Assembly (NCBI RefSeq): GCF_004682055.1
Contig: NZ_QUZU01000055.1
Span: 1 to 36,801 of the forward strand
Direction: 5' to 3'
Source: Pseudomonas kairouanensis
GTDB lineage: Bacteria; Pseudomonadota; Gammaproteobacteria; Pseudomonadales; Pseudomonadaceae
Length of the DNA: 36,801 nt
The notes beneath the pieces are model-generated. The model made no database searches. It was given only the letters and a program-made list of their open reading frames with translations, and was not told where the DNA came from. Of this stretch, positions 25,908 to 35,806 are shown piece after piece. The stretch's first letter is position 1; the number at the start of each line of letters is the position of its first letter. The translations under genes were made by a program, and so were the position numbers.

Positions 25908-27444
25908 AAGGATCCGTTTCTTCAGGGGGGTTGAGCCGCGCCCGGCGATTTTCCTGGAACCAATGCAATGCAATCAAAAACAGCGTCGGCACGCCCAGCA
26001 GGCAGGTGATCAGGAAGAAATTGTGGTAGCCGAACTTCTCCACCATCACCCCCGAATACCCGCCAATCAGGCGCGGCAGCAGCAGCATGATCGAGCTGAG
26101 CAACGCGTATTGAGTGGCCGAGAACTTGAGGTTGGTCAGGCTCGACAGGTAGGCCACGAACGCCGAAGTGGCCATGCCTGAGCTGAAGTTATCCAGGGAA
26201 ATCGTGAAAATCAGCATCTGCAGATCCGGGCCCATGTCGGCCAGCGCCACGAACAGCAGATTGGTGCCAGCAGAGAACACACCACCGATAAACAGGATCG
26301 GCAAGATACCGAAGCGCACAATCAGCAGGCCGCCCATACCCGCGCCGAGCAGGGTCATGATCAGGCCGAAGATCTTGCTGACCCCGGCGATCTGGTCCTT
26401 GGTGAAGCCTTGGTCGATATAGAACACGTTGGCCATCACGCCCATGACGGTGTCCGACATGCGGTACGTGGCAATCAGCCCCAGCAGCAGCAACGCCTGC
26501 CAGCGATAGCGCAGGATAAAGTCGTTGACCGGCGTCAGCACGGGGGCCAGGCCGCGACGGCCCATGGCCGACAGGCACAGTGCGGTGAGGGTGATATAGA
26601 GGATGGCGCGCAGGAATGCGCGGTCGTCCATCAGCAAGTCCCACAGGCTCATGCCGTGGAACAGCACGCTTTCGAAGTCGGTGTTGAACAGCTGGGTGAA
26701 CATCGCCGGCACCGACACCAGCAACACGATCAGCACAAACACCGATACCAGCTGATGGACAAAACTGTAGCGCCCGGCCTGCAACTGAGTACGCAGGGGG
26801 ACGTTCGGCTCGCGCATGAACAGGGTGGTCAGCAGGGCGGGGATCATCAACACGCCAAACAGCACATAGGTGCCGAGCCACGCCGAGTGCTGGTAGTTGA
26901 AACCCGTGGAGCCAAAGCCTTCGGCAAAGAACAGCGCGCCGGCCGTGGCCAGCAGAGCGGCGATACGGTAGCCGGACATATAGCTGGCAGCCAGGGCAGC
27001 CTGGCGGCTGTCGTCGGCGATTTCCAGGCGATAGGCATCCACCGCGATGTCTTGGGTGGCAGACGCGAAGGCCACGATGACGGCAATGGCGATCAGCCAG
27101 GACAAGTGCTTCTGCGGGTCGCAGAAACCCATGCCGATCAGCCCGAGGATCACCAGGGATTGGGCCAGCACCAGCCATGAACGACGCCGCCCGAGTTTAC
27201 CCAGCAGCGGCAGGCGCCATTGGTCTAGCAGTGGCGACCACACCCATTTGAACGCGTACGCCAAACCGATGAGGCTGGCATAGCCAATGGTCTCGCGGGC
27301 CACACCGGCCTCACGCAACCACACCGAAAGCGTCGAGAACACCAACATGTAAGGCAAGCCGGCGGCAAAGCCGAGCAACAACAGGACTAACGTCGAAGGG
27401 CTGGCATAGGCAGCGAGCGCGGCGCGCCAGGTTTTACGGGGCAT
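25903..27444 (-). CDS. ampG: AmpG-type muropeptide permease
   Basis: 513 residues of the major facilitator superfamily with 12-14 predicted membrane segments. The N-terminal run LLLGFAAGLPYMLVFSTLSVWLREAGV and SATQDIAVDAYRLEI are typical of AmpG, which imports anhydromuropeptides from the periplasm for cell-wall recycling and, in Pseudomonas, beta-lactamase induction signals. Fluorescent pseudomonads may carry more than one AmpG-like gene, so this could be a paralogue. It follows the alkyltransferase-like gene by 43 bases. The stop codon TAG lies in the edge of a REPIN. Confidence 0.88.
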   Translation of the reverse strand: MPRKTWRAALAAYASPSTLVLLLLGFAAGLPYMLVFSTLSVWLREAGVARETIGYASLIGLAYAFKWVWSPLLDQWRLPLLGKLGRRRSWLVLAQSLVILGLIGMGFCDPQKHLSWLIAIAVIVAFASATQDIAVDAYRLEIADDSRQAALAASYMSGYRIAALLATAGALFFAEGFGSTGFNYQHSAWLGTYVLFGVLMIPALLTTLFMREPNVPLRTQLQAGRYSFVHQLVSVFVLIVLLVSVPAMFTQLFNTDFESVLFHGMSLWDLLMDDRAFLRAILYITLTALCLSAMGRRGLAPVLTPVNDFILRYRWQALLLLGLIATYRMSDTVMGVMANVFYIDQGFTKDQIAGVSKIFGLIMTLLGAGMGGLLIVRFGILPILFIGGVFSAGTNLLFVALADMGPDLQMLIFTISLDNFSSGMATSAFVAYLSSLTNLKFSATQYALLSSIMLLLPRLIGGYSGVMVEKFGYHNFFLITCLLGVPTLFLIALHWFQENRRARLNPPEETDPL

Positions 27445-27487
27445 GGGCTGGAGTCTGCCTCAGGTTTGCGGAAACAAAGCGCGCACT

Positions 27488-27841
27488 CTAACCGCTGTGC
27501 TCTACCGGGCGCCAGCCATGGCGCTGAATATCCACGCGATTGTTGCGCACAGTGACACCCTCGTCCCGCAAACGCGCGCGTTGTTCGTCCCCCGAGGCGC
27601 TGCCCACCGGCAGGCTTATCCGACCACCGGCACCCAGCACGCGGTGCCAGGGCAACTGGGTGTCCTCGGGCAGTTGGCTCAGGGTGCGCCCCACCCAGCG
27701 TGCCGCGCGGCCCAGCCCGGCCAGGTGGGCCAGCTCGCCGTAGCTCACCACGCAGCCAGCGGGTACTTGCGCCAGGGTCAGGTACAGCGCGGTTCGGCGC
27801 ATTTGTGCGGGGCTCAGCGGGGTTTCGGCGGGTTGAGTCAC
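27488..27841 (-). CDS. Alkyltransferase-like DNA-repair protein (MGMT family, Trp in place of Cys)
   Basis: 117 residues covering only the DNA-binding part of the MGMT/Ogt family: VPAGCVVSYGELAHLAGLGRAARWVGRTLSQ, then PWHRVLGAGGRIS. The active-site PCHRV of true methyltransferases is PWHRV here, so it cannot take up alkyl groups. Proteins with this change (ATL, E. coli YbaZ type) bind O6-alkylguanine and pass it to nucleotide-excision repair. The start is a GTG at 27841 with no strong ribosome site; an ATG at 27802 is also possible. It lies just upstream of ampG. Confidence 0.85.
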   Translation of the reverse strand: MTQPAETPLSPAQMRRTALYLTLAQVPAGCVVSYGELAHLAGLGRAARWVGRTLSQLPEDTQLPWHRVLGAGGRISLPVGSASGDEQRARLRDEGVTVRNNRVDIQRHGWRPVEHSG

Positions 27842-27994
27842 TGTGGGTTTATCCGTTGAGATCGTCGGTGTATTTGTAAGAAGCGTCTGTAAACATGCCG
27901 ATGAGAATTGAACTCAATACAAATCCTTGAGTCAGTCCTAGCTATCTAACACGATAAAGTCCCCTTTTCGCCAACCTTGAGCCCCAATCCGCTT

Positions 27995-29002
27995 ATGTTG
28001 TCCAGAACCCTGCTATGCCTTGCTGTTTTCAGCGCCTCCACGCCCTTGCTGGCCGATACCGTCTGGTTGAAGAACGGTGACCGGCTGACCGGCAAGATCA
28101 AAGTCTTCGACGGTGGCAAGCTGCTGATTCAGACCGACTACGCAGGCGCCATTCCCGTCGATTGGAAGCAAGTCAAAACCCTGGAAAGCGACCAGGAGTT
28201 GCTGGTCAAGCAGGACGCGTATACCGGCGAAAAGGCCAAGTCCCTTAAAGCGGCGGATGACGGCAAGGTGGTGTTGGCCAATGGCGAGGCGCCCAAGACT
28301 GTCGAGTTGGCGAGCATCCAGCAGATCATCAAGCCCAAGCCTGTGATCGAGGACCTGGTGTGGAAGGGCAATGTCGACCTGGCGCTGGACTACAAGCGCG
28401 CCGAAAACGACACCAATGACTATGACATCGACTTCAAGACCACTGCGCGCCATGGCCAATGGCGTCACACCGGGCAGGGCGAGTACAACCGCGAATTCCA
28501 GGACGACGTGACCACCACCGATAACTGGTCCCTGGAATACGACCTCGATCGTTTCCTCACCGAGCATTGGTTCTGGCAGGGGCGGTTGACCTACAAGCGT
28601 GACAAGGTTGAAGACCTGGCTCGCCAGCGCACCGTCGGCACCGGCCCGGGCTACCAGTTCTGGGACGATGAGTTGGGGGCGTTCTCCCTGGGGTCGCTGG
28701 TGAACCGCACCGACTATGAATATGCCGAAGGCGGCAAGGACAACTTCTATTCGGTGGCCATGAAGTGGAACTACAACCGCTACCTGGTGGGCAAGACCGT
28801 TGAGTTCTTCACCAACGGTGAGTTGGGCCGTCCCATCGACGGGCCAGTTGATTACTCCCTCGATGCCGAAATGGGCCTGCGCTATAAAGTCACCGAATGG
28901 GCCTCCCTGAACCTCAAGGCCGAGCGCGACATTATCAGTGGCGACTCCGACAGCAGCCTGAGCAAGACCCGCTACACGGCAGGCTTCGGCGTAGCTTGGT
29001 AA
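27995..29002 (+). CDS. DUF481 outer-membrane protein (YdiY type)
   Basis: 335 residues. Signal peptide 1-20 (cut after STPLLA), then an N-terminal segment DTVWLKNGDRLTGKIKVFDGGKLLIQTDYAGAIPVDWKQV and a C-terminal DUF481 region (about 120-335) rich in alternating aromatic/charged residues such as WKGNVDLALDYKR and FWQGRLTYKRDKVED, ending in a hydrophobic/aromatic terminal strand (FGVAW) usual for beta-barrels. Likely an outer-membrane barrel of unknown substrate. The ATG at 27995 begins the signal peptide; a TTG at 27977 would add six residues before it. Confidence 0.82.
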   Translation: MLSRTLLCLAVFSASTPLLADTVWLKNGDRLTGKIKVFDGGKLLIQTDYAGAIPVDWKQVKTLESDQELLVKQDAYTGEKAKSLKAADDGKVVLANGEAPKTVELASIQQIIKPKPVIEDLVWKGNVDLALDYKRAENDTNDYDIDFKTTARHGQWRHTGQGEYNREFQDDVTTTDNWSLEYDLDRFLTEHWFWQGRLTYKRDKVEDLARQRTVGTGPGYQFWDDELGAFSLGSLVNRTDYEYAEGGKDNFYSVAMKWNYNRYLVGKTVEFFTNGELGRPIDGPVDYSLDAEMGLRYKVTEWASLNLKAERDIISGDSDSSLSKTRYTAGFGVAW

Positions 29003-29121
29003 TGTAGCCTGGTAATAAGGTCGAACAAAACACGCTTGGCAACCGCTGCGCATATTGATTACCTTGTGTTGAGATCCATTCCCATATGCCATGGGCGGCC
29101 CACTACCCGAGGAGTCATACG

Positions 29122-29853
29122 TTGAGCACACAGGTTGCCAAGAACGCCCGAGAGCTGTTGCTCAAGGAATACCGTGGGGCGCTTTCCACGCTGTCCAAAG
29201 CCATGCCTGGCTTTCCTTTCGGCTCGGTCGTGCCGTATTGCCTCGACGAACAGGGCCGCCCGCTGATCCTGATCAGCCGCATTGCCCAGCACACCCATAA
29301 CCTGCAGAAAGACCCCAAGTGTTCGCTGCTGGTCGGCGAGCGCGAGGCCGATGACGTACAGGCGGTCGGGCGCCTGACGTACCTGGCCGAAGCCGAGAAG
29401 CTGGAGGAGGGCGCCGCCATTGAAGCGGCGGCCGAGCGCTACTACCGCTACTTCCCCGATTCAGCCAATTACCACAAGGCCCACGATTTCGACTTCTGGG
29501 TGCTCAAACCGGTGCGCCACCGTTATATCGGCGGGTTTGGCGCGATCCACTGGGTTGACCAACTGACCCTGGCCAACCCGTTCGCCGGCAAGGCCGAGCT
29601 GAGCATGGTCGAGCACATGAACACCGACCACACCAAGGCCATCGCCCATTACGTCGACTTGGCGGGTTTACCCACCACTGAGCCCGCACAGTTGGCAGGC
29701 ATCGACAGCGAAGGCATGCACCTGCGCATTGGCCAATCCCTGCATTGGCTGCCTTTTGCAGCGTCTTGCAACACGCCGACACAAGTGCGCGAAGCCCTGG
29801 TTTCATTGGCCCACGCCCAGGCCTGGCCGAAAAAAGCCGTGGCCAGCGCTTGA
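29122..29853 (+). CDS. HugZ-like haem-binding/utilisation protein (pyridoxamine 5'-phosphate oxidase fold, DUF2470)
   Basis: 243 residues. The first ~150 have the split-barrel flavin-binding fold (PFGSVVPYCLDEQGRPLILISRIAQHTHNLQKDPKCSLLV), and the last ~80 the DUF2470 domain (MVEHMNTDHTKAIAHYV), as in HugZ-type proteins that bind or break down haem. I use a TTG start at 29122: GAGGAG (29109-29114) is seven bases upstream and conserved sequence begins soon after. An ATG at 29086 lies before that ribosome site and gives 12 extra unlikely residues. The role in haem use is from family resemblance only. Confidence 0.82.
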   Translation: MSTQVAKNARELLLKEYRGALSTLSKAMPGFPFGSVVPYCLDEQGRPLILISRIAQHTHNLQKDPKCSLLVGEREADDVQAVGRLTYLAEAEKLEEGAAIEAAAERYYRYFPDSANYHKAHDFDFWVLKPVRHRYIGGFGAIHWVDQLTLANPFAGKAELSMVEHMNTDHTKAIAHYVDLAGLPTTEPAQLAGIDSEGMHLRIGQSLHWLPFAASCNTPTQVREALVSLAHAQAWPKKAVASA

Positions 29854-29919
29854 ATTCACGAAACGGCGACGTCATCTAAGGTGGACTGGCAAGGCATTCT
29901 TGCGTTGAGGAACCATTTG

Positions 29920-30396
29920 ATGCGCCCTTTTTTATTGCTCTTTCTGCTGTTCCCGGTGCTGGAGCTGTTCGTATTCGTTCAAGTCAGCAGTGCGATCGGG
30001 TTTTTCCCGGCACTGCTATTGATTATTCTCGGCTCGATGCTCGGCGTGTTGGTGCTGCGCGTCGCCGGCCTGGCCACGGCACTGCGTGCCCGTGAGAGTC
30101 TGAACCGCGGCGAGCTGCCGGCCCAGACCATGCTCGAAGGCCTGATGATGGCGTTGGCCGGTGGCCTGTTGATCCTGCCGGGCTTCATCAGCGATGTGGT
30201 CGGCCTGGTCATGCTGCTGCCGTTCACCCGCAAGCTGCTGGCGGGCAAGATGCGCCAGCGTGCCGAAGAGGCTGCGCTACGCCAACGTGCATTCGCCGAT
30301 GACCTGCAACCCCGTGGCGGCCCGGCTCCGCGCCAACCGCTGGGGCGTGAAGGCGATGTCATCGAAGGTGAATTCGAACACCGCGACAGTAAATAA
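29920..30396 (+). CDS. fxsA: FxsA family membrane protein
   Basis: 158 residues with three to four membrane segments in the first 110 (MRPFLLLFLLFPVLELFVFVQVSSAIG, LLIILGSMLGVLVLRVAGL, LMMALAGGLLILPGFISDVVGLVMLLP) and a charged cytoplasmic tail. FxsA in E. coli eases F-plasmid exclusion of phage T7; its normal role is unclear. The ATG at 29920 has GAGGA eight bases upstream and starts a membrane segment; a GTG at 29881 would add 13 residues. Its position before groES-groEL is also seen in related bacteria. Confidence 0.9.
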   Translation: MRPFLLLFLLFPVLELFVFVQVSSAIGFFPALLLIILGSMLGVLVLRVAGLATALRARESLNRGELPAQTMLEGLMMALAGGLLILPGFISDVVGLVMLLPFTRKLLAGKMRQRAEEAALRQRAFADDLQPRGGPAPRQPLGREGDVIEGEFEHRDSK

Positions 30397-30408
30397 CCGC
30401 TTCACTGG

Positions 30409-30437
30409 CACGGCACCTTCGGGTGCCGTGTTTGCTT
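30409..30437 (+). terminator. Probable terminator after fxsA
   Basis: CACGGCACC pairs with GGTGCCGTG around a TTCG tetraloop, followed by TTTGCTTT. Strong stem, imperfect T run. Confidence 0.7.
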
Positions 30438-30473
30438 TAGGCCTGCGGTACAGGTAAAAAATTTCCGCCTTGG

Positions 30474-30504
30474 CCCCTTGTAATAAGCTTATGCGCCCTT
30501 ATGT
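30474..30504 (+). promoter_or_regulatory. Candidate heat-shock (sigma-32) promoter of groESL
   Basis: A CCCCTTGTAA element (30474-30483) resembles the sigma-32 -35 (CCCTTGAA), and CCCTTAT (30496-30502) resembles the CCCCAT-T -10, with 13 bases between CTTGTA and CCCTTAT. It lies about 140 bases before groES. Confidence 0.5.
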
Positions 30505-30644
30505 AACGGTCACCGCAAGGTTTCTGGTGGCGACACCAGACAGACTTCCGCGACTTGCTTGGCGAGCCGCGACCGGCACAGCCGGAATACAACCCGCCGG
30601 TACTGACACCGGCCGATGAAAAACACAATTAGGAGAGATCGACA

Positions 30645-30941
30645 ATGAGCAAGCTTCGTCCTCTGCACGACCGCGTCGTAATCCGTCGCAGCGAAGAAGA
30701 AAAGAAAACCGCTGGCGGTATCGTTCTGCCAGGTTCGGCTGCTGAAAAAGCCAACCACGGTGTAATCGTCGCTGCTGGCCCAGGCAAAACCCTGGAAAAC
30801 GGTGAAGTGCGTGCTCTGGCCGTCAAAGTCGGTGACAAGGTTGTATTCGGTCCTTACTCCGGCAGCAACACTGTGAAGATCGACGGCGAAGACCTGCTGG
30901 TCATGGCTGAGAACGAGATTCTCGCCGTTCTGGAAGCGTGA
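30645..30941 (+). CDS. groES: Co-chaperonin GroES
   Basis: 98 residues, normal length, starting MSKLRPLHDRVVIRRSEEEKKTAGGIVLPGSAAEK, which includes the mobile loop that grips GroEL. It caps the GroEL ring during folding. AGGAG precedes the ATG. groEL begins 50 bases later and both share one transcript. Confidence 0.98.
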   Translation: MSKLRPLHDRVVIRRSEEEKKTAGGIVLPGSAAEKANHGVIVAAGPGKTLENGEVRALAVKVGDKVVFGPYSGSNTVKIDGEDLLVMAENEILAVLEA

Positions 30942-30991
30942 TTTTTCCGCTTACTTTCCCGTTACTCCAAAGAATTTAAGGAATATCGATC

Positions 30992-32638
<1,647 letters not shown>

Positions 32639-32658
32639 GCCAGCCTTACCCCCGCGCT

Positions 32659-32700
32659 AAAAAAGCCCCGCCTGCAGTGATGCAGGCGGGGCTTTTTATT
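32659..32700 (+). terminator. Rho-independent terminator of groESL
   Basis: AAAAGCCCCGCCTGCA pairs with TGCAGGCGGGGCTTTTT around a short loop. It is one of the strongest hairpins in the window. Confidence 0.95.
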
Positions 32701-32738
32701 GGGCGCAAGGCCCCAGTATTGGAGGTATCCCCCATCCA

Positions 32739-32767
32739 AATGTGGGAGCGAAGTTGCCCGCGAAAAC
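32739..32767 (+). repeat. Single, diverged REP element
   Basis: AATGTGGGAGCGAAGTTGCCCGCGAAAA resembles one arm of the ATGTGGGAG-type REP, with GAAG where intact copies have GGGC. No inverted partner is seen downstream before colR. Confidence 0.65.
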
Positions 32768-32976
32768 GAAATATCGGCGGATAAAAACCTTGGATCAATC
32801 GCCAATTCTCCACCCAACACTGTCGCCAAACTGTGAAGCCATAGTGAAAATCTCGTTCTGCTTAACTATCGGTTGAAAACCCTTATCGGCGTGGCTTCCA
32901 GGTCTATCCCTAAGCCCCGCTTGGCCTTAAGCTGCGCGAGCCAACACGGCCGTTACCGCGTACGGAGACACCGCCC
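32768..32976 (+). other. groEL-colR intergenic segment
   Basis: With the terminator and lone REP on its left, this completes a 338-base stretch without a gene. It should hold the colR promoter; I see TTGAAA near 32872 but no matching -10 at normal spacing, so none is called. A GGAG ribosome site precedes the colR ATG. Confidence 0.4.
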
Positions 32977-33660
32977 ATGCGAATTCTATTGGTTGAAGAC
33001 AACCGCGATATTCTGGCCAACCTGGCCGATTACCTGGGGCTAAAAGGCTATACCGTGGACTGTGCGCAGGACGGTCTGTCGGGCCTGCACCTGGCCGCCA
33101 CCGAGCATTACGACCTGATCGTGCTCGACATCATGCTGCCCGGCATCGATGGCTACACCCTGTGCAAACGCCTGCGCGAAGACGCACGCCGCGACACGCC
33201 GGTGATCATGCTCACCGCCCGCGACCAATTGGATGACCGGCTGCAGGGCTTCAAGTCTGGCGCCGACGACTACCTGCTCAAACCCTTTGCCCTGTCGGAA
33301 CTGGCCGCCCGCATCGAAGCGGTACTGCGCCGTGCCCAGGGCGGCGGCCGCCGCGCCCTGCAAGTGGGCGACCTGAGCTACGACCTCGATACCCTGGAAG
33401 TCACCCGCGAAGGGCGCCTGCTCAAACTCAACCCGGTCGGCCTGAAACTCCTGGCGGTGCTGATGCAAAAGAGCCCCCACGTACTGCGCCGGGAAATTCT
33501 CGAAGAAGCCCTGTGGGGCGATGACTGCCCGGACAGCGACAGCCTGCGCAGCCACGTCCACCAATTGCGTCAGGTGATCGACAAGCCGTTCGCCAAGCCG
33601 TTGCTGCAAACGGTGCACGGCGTGGGTTATCGCCTGGCCGAGGGTCGTGATGGAGTTTAA
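32977..33660 (+). CDS. colR: Response regulator ColR (OmpR/PhoB type)
   Basis: 227 residues. Receiver domain (1-~120) with acidic pocket Glu7/Asp8, phospho-acceptor Asp51 (LIVLDIMLPGIDGY) and conserved Lys in YLLKPFA, then a winged-helix DNA-binding domain (about 125-222, ending LLQTVHGVGYRLAEG). Together with the sensor kinase residues and the genes that follow, this identifies ColR, which keeps the outer membrane sound and responds to metal excess in Pseudomonas. It overlaps colS by 11 bases, so the two are translationally coupled. Confidence 0.92.
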   Translation: MRILLVEDNRDILANLADYLGLKGYTVDCAQDGLSGLHLAATEHYDLIVLDIMLPGIDGYTLCKRLREDARRDTPVIMLTARDQLDDRLQGFKSGADDYLLKPFALSELAARIEAVLRRAQGGGRRALQVGDLSYDLDTLEVTREGRLLKLNPVGLKLLAVLMQKSPHVLRREILEEALWGDDCPDSDSLRSHVHQLRQVIDKPFAKPLLQTVHGVGYRLAEGRDGV

Positions 33661-34930
33661 GCAAAGCCTTGCCCAGCGGATCATCATCGCCTTTGCCTTG
33701 ATGAGTGCGTTGGTGGCGGGGGCCTTTGCCATGGGCATCGTCGCGACGGTGCACCTGGTGGAAGAGAAGCTGATCTCGGCGGGCCTGGGCGGTGACTTGC
33801 AGCGCCTGCTGCTGATGGACACCGTCGAAGACTGGCGGCACCGCCCCGAGCCGGACCAGTTGTTTTACTTCAGTGGTGGCCCCGGCGATTTCGAGTTGCC
33901 CAAGGACCTGCGCCACCTCGAACCCGGTTTTCATGAGGTCTTTCGCGAAGCGCTGTCGTACCACGCCATGGTTGAAGTGATCGACGGTCGGCGTTATGTA
34001 CTGTTGCAGGACCAGAGCGACTTTGAAGAGCGCGAGCGCGTGCTGTTCGCCGTCGTGCTGGTGGGTTTTGTGCTCAGCCTGGCGTTGGCGGTATTCCTTG
34101 GCTGGGTGCTGGCCCGCAAGGTCATGGCGCCGGTAGTCCGCCTGGCGCGCCAGGTACGCCATCGCGATCAGCTGCTGGGGTTGGCGCCGCCGTTGGCACC
34201 GGATTACGCGGCCGATGAAGTCGGCGAGCTGGCCGTGGCGTTCGATGCCACCCTGGGCCGTTTGCGCCAAGCTTTGTCCCGCGAGCAGCTGTTTACCAGC
34301 GATGTAAGCCATGAGTTGCGCACGCCCTTGATGGTGTTGGCGAGTTCCTGCGAATTGCTGCTGGAAAACCCGGCCATCGATCAACGTGGGCGAAATCAAG
34401 TACAGCGCATTGCCCGCGCCTGTGAAGAAATGCGCGAGCTGGTGCAGACCTTCCTGATGCTGGCCCGTGCCCAGCATGACGATGCTGCCATGTCACCCCA
34501 AGTGACCCTGACCCAGGTCGCCGAGGATCTACTCGGCATATGGCGCGACCCTATCCAGCACAAGGGGCTTGAGCTTATCTACCAACCGGGCAACCCGCTG
34601 GATACCCGCTACAACACCACCTTCCTGCATGCGGTCATGGGCAACCTGTTGCGTAACGCCCTGCATTACACCGAGCACGGTTTTATTCGACTCACGTTGG
34701 AACCCAGTGGTTTTGTAGTGGAAGACTCAGGTGTGGGCATTCCTGAGGAAAAGCGCGAAGCCATGTTCGAGCCGTTCGTACGGGGTGCCGAGAAGCGCGG
34801 CGACGGCCTGGGCCTAGGCCTGTCGTTGGTGCAACGCATCTGTGAGAACCAGGGCTGGAGCGTGAGCCTCAGCACCATGGAGCCCAATGGCTGCCGCTTT
34901 CATGTCGAGCTGAGCCAGGTCAAATCCTGA
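33650..34930 (+). CDS. colS: Sensor histidine kinase ColS
   Basis: 426 residues. Two membrane segments (about 10-32 and 131-155) enclose a periplasmic sensor of about 100 residues, then HAMP, dimerisation domain with His221 (SDVSHELRTPL) and an ATPase domain with N box (NLLRNALHYTEH), DSGVGIP and GDGLGLGLSLV. The sensor has an ExxE motif at 126-129 (EERE), with His35, Glu38, Glu96 and His105, the residues linked to zinc and iron(III) sensing in P. putida ColS. This numbering only fits the ATG at 33650, not the GTG three bases before it. It phosphorylates ColR. Confidence 0.93.
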   Translation: MEFKQSLAQRIIIAFALMSALVAGAFAMGIVATVHLVEEKLISAGLGGDLQRLLLMDTVEDWRHRPEPDQLFYFSGGPGDFELPKDLRHLEPGFHEVFREALSYHAMVEVIDGRRYVLLQDQSDFEERERVLFAVVLVGFVLSLALAVFLGWVLARKVMAPVVRLARQVRHRDQLLGLAPPLAPDYAADEVGELAVAFDATLGRLRQALSREQLFTSDVSHELRTPLMVLASSCELLLENPAIDQRGRNQVQRIARACEEMRELVQTFLMLARAQHDDAAMSPQVTLTQVAEDLLGIWRDPIQHKGLELIYQPGNPLDTRYNTTFLHAVMGNLLRNALHYTEHGFIRLTLEPSGFVVEDSGVGIPEEKREAMFEPFVRGAEKRGDGLGLGLSLVQRICENQGWSVSLSTMEPNGCRFHVELSQVKS

Positions 34931-35037
34931 GGGCTGGGGTTGCCGTTATGCTGCGCCAAGCCGCTTGGGATTTTCGGCGAAGATGGCCCCATGATACTGA
35001 ATGTGTCTGTAAAGTCTTGAAATGTATGGGATTGGAC

Positions 35038-35053
35038 AGGACAACTTTTTCAC
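35038..35053 (+). promoter_or_regulatory. Candidate ColR-binding site
   Basis: The 16 bases AGGACAACTTTTTCAC end in TTTTTCAC and fit the remembered P. putida ColR consensus (YYNASNNYTTTTTCAC) at 11 of 13 defined positions; the two leading pyrimidines are missed. It lies 69 bases before the methyltransferase gene, in the 191-base gap after colS. Confidence 0.6.
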
Positions 35054-35121
35054 AAAGAGTTGACCTGGTGATCACAGTTGGGTGCTTAAGGTTGTAGGCA
35101 TCAGCAACTGGAGATCCGTCG

Positions 35122-35802
35122 ATGTCTACCCCGATCAAGCTCGAATTTTCCGATAAGTACGACGATCAGCACGCCGAAGAATATTTGCTCAAGCACAAGG
35201 ACAATCTGGCTCGCAGGTTGTCCCACAAACGCGACGAGCAACTGGCCCGTGGCGCGCTGGCCATGGCCGGTGAGCCCGGCCTGGTGCTGGACCTACCGTG
35301 CGGGGCGGGGCGTTTCTGGCCGCTGCTGGCGGAAAAACCCAATCGCGTGATCATCGGCGCCGACAATTCGGCCTCGATGTTGAAGGTCGCAACGGCTGCC
35401 CAACCCGCCGATGTGGTGAAACGGGTACGACCCTTGCAGACATCTGCTTTTGATATCGACCTGCCGGACAATTCGGTCGACAGTATTTTCTGCATGCGCC
35501 TGCTGCACCACATCGGTGACCCGGCGCATCGACTGGCGATACTGCGTGAGTTTCAGCGTGTTACACGAGACAGCGTGATCCTTTCGCTGTGGGTGGATGG
35601 CAATTTCAAGGCCTGGAAACGCAAGCGGCTCGAAGGACAGCGCCGTAGGAACGGTGAGCAGGAAGGTTACCAAAACCGATTTGTGTTACCGGCTGTTACT
35701 GTTGAAGACGAATTCGAGCAGGCGGGTTTCCGTATTCAGGAATCCCTGGACTTCATGCCGCTCTACGCCATGTGGCGAGTGTATGTATTGCGAAAGAGGT
35801 AA
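35122..35802 (+). CDS. Class I SAM-dependent methyltransferase (ColR-linked)
   Basis: 226 residues. SAM-binding motif I is GLVLDLPCGAGRFWPLL (about 53-69), followed by IIGADNSASML and a late SVDSIFCMRLLHHIGDPAHR, the usual class I order. The first ~45 residues are charged and helical. The gene in this position after colRS in P. fluorescens is annotated as a methyltransferase tied to the LPS/outer-membrane phenotype of colRS mutants; its substrate is unknown. It follows a candidate ColR site and is four bases from the kinase gene. Confidence 0.85.
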   Translation: MSTPIKLEFSDKYDDQHAEEYLLKHKDNLARRLSHKRDEQLARGALAMAGEPGLVLDLPCGAGRFWPLLAEKPNRVIIGADNSASMLKVATAAQPADVVKRVRPLQTSAFDIDLPDNSVDSIFCMRLLHHIGDPAHRLAILREFQRVTRDSVILSLWVDGNFKAWKRKRLEGQRRRNGEQEGYQNRFVLPAVTVEDEFEQAGFRIQESLDFMPLYAMWRVYVLRKR

Positions 35803-35806
35803 CAGG

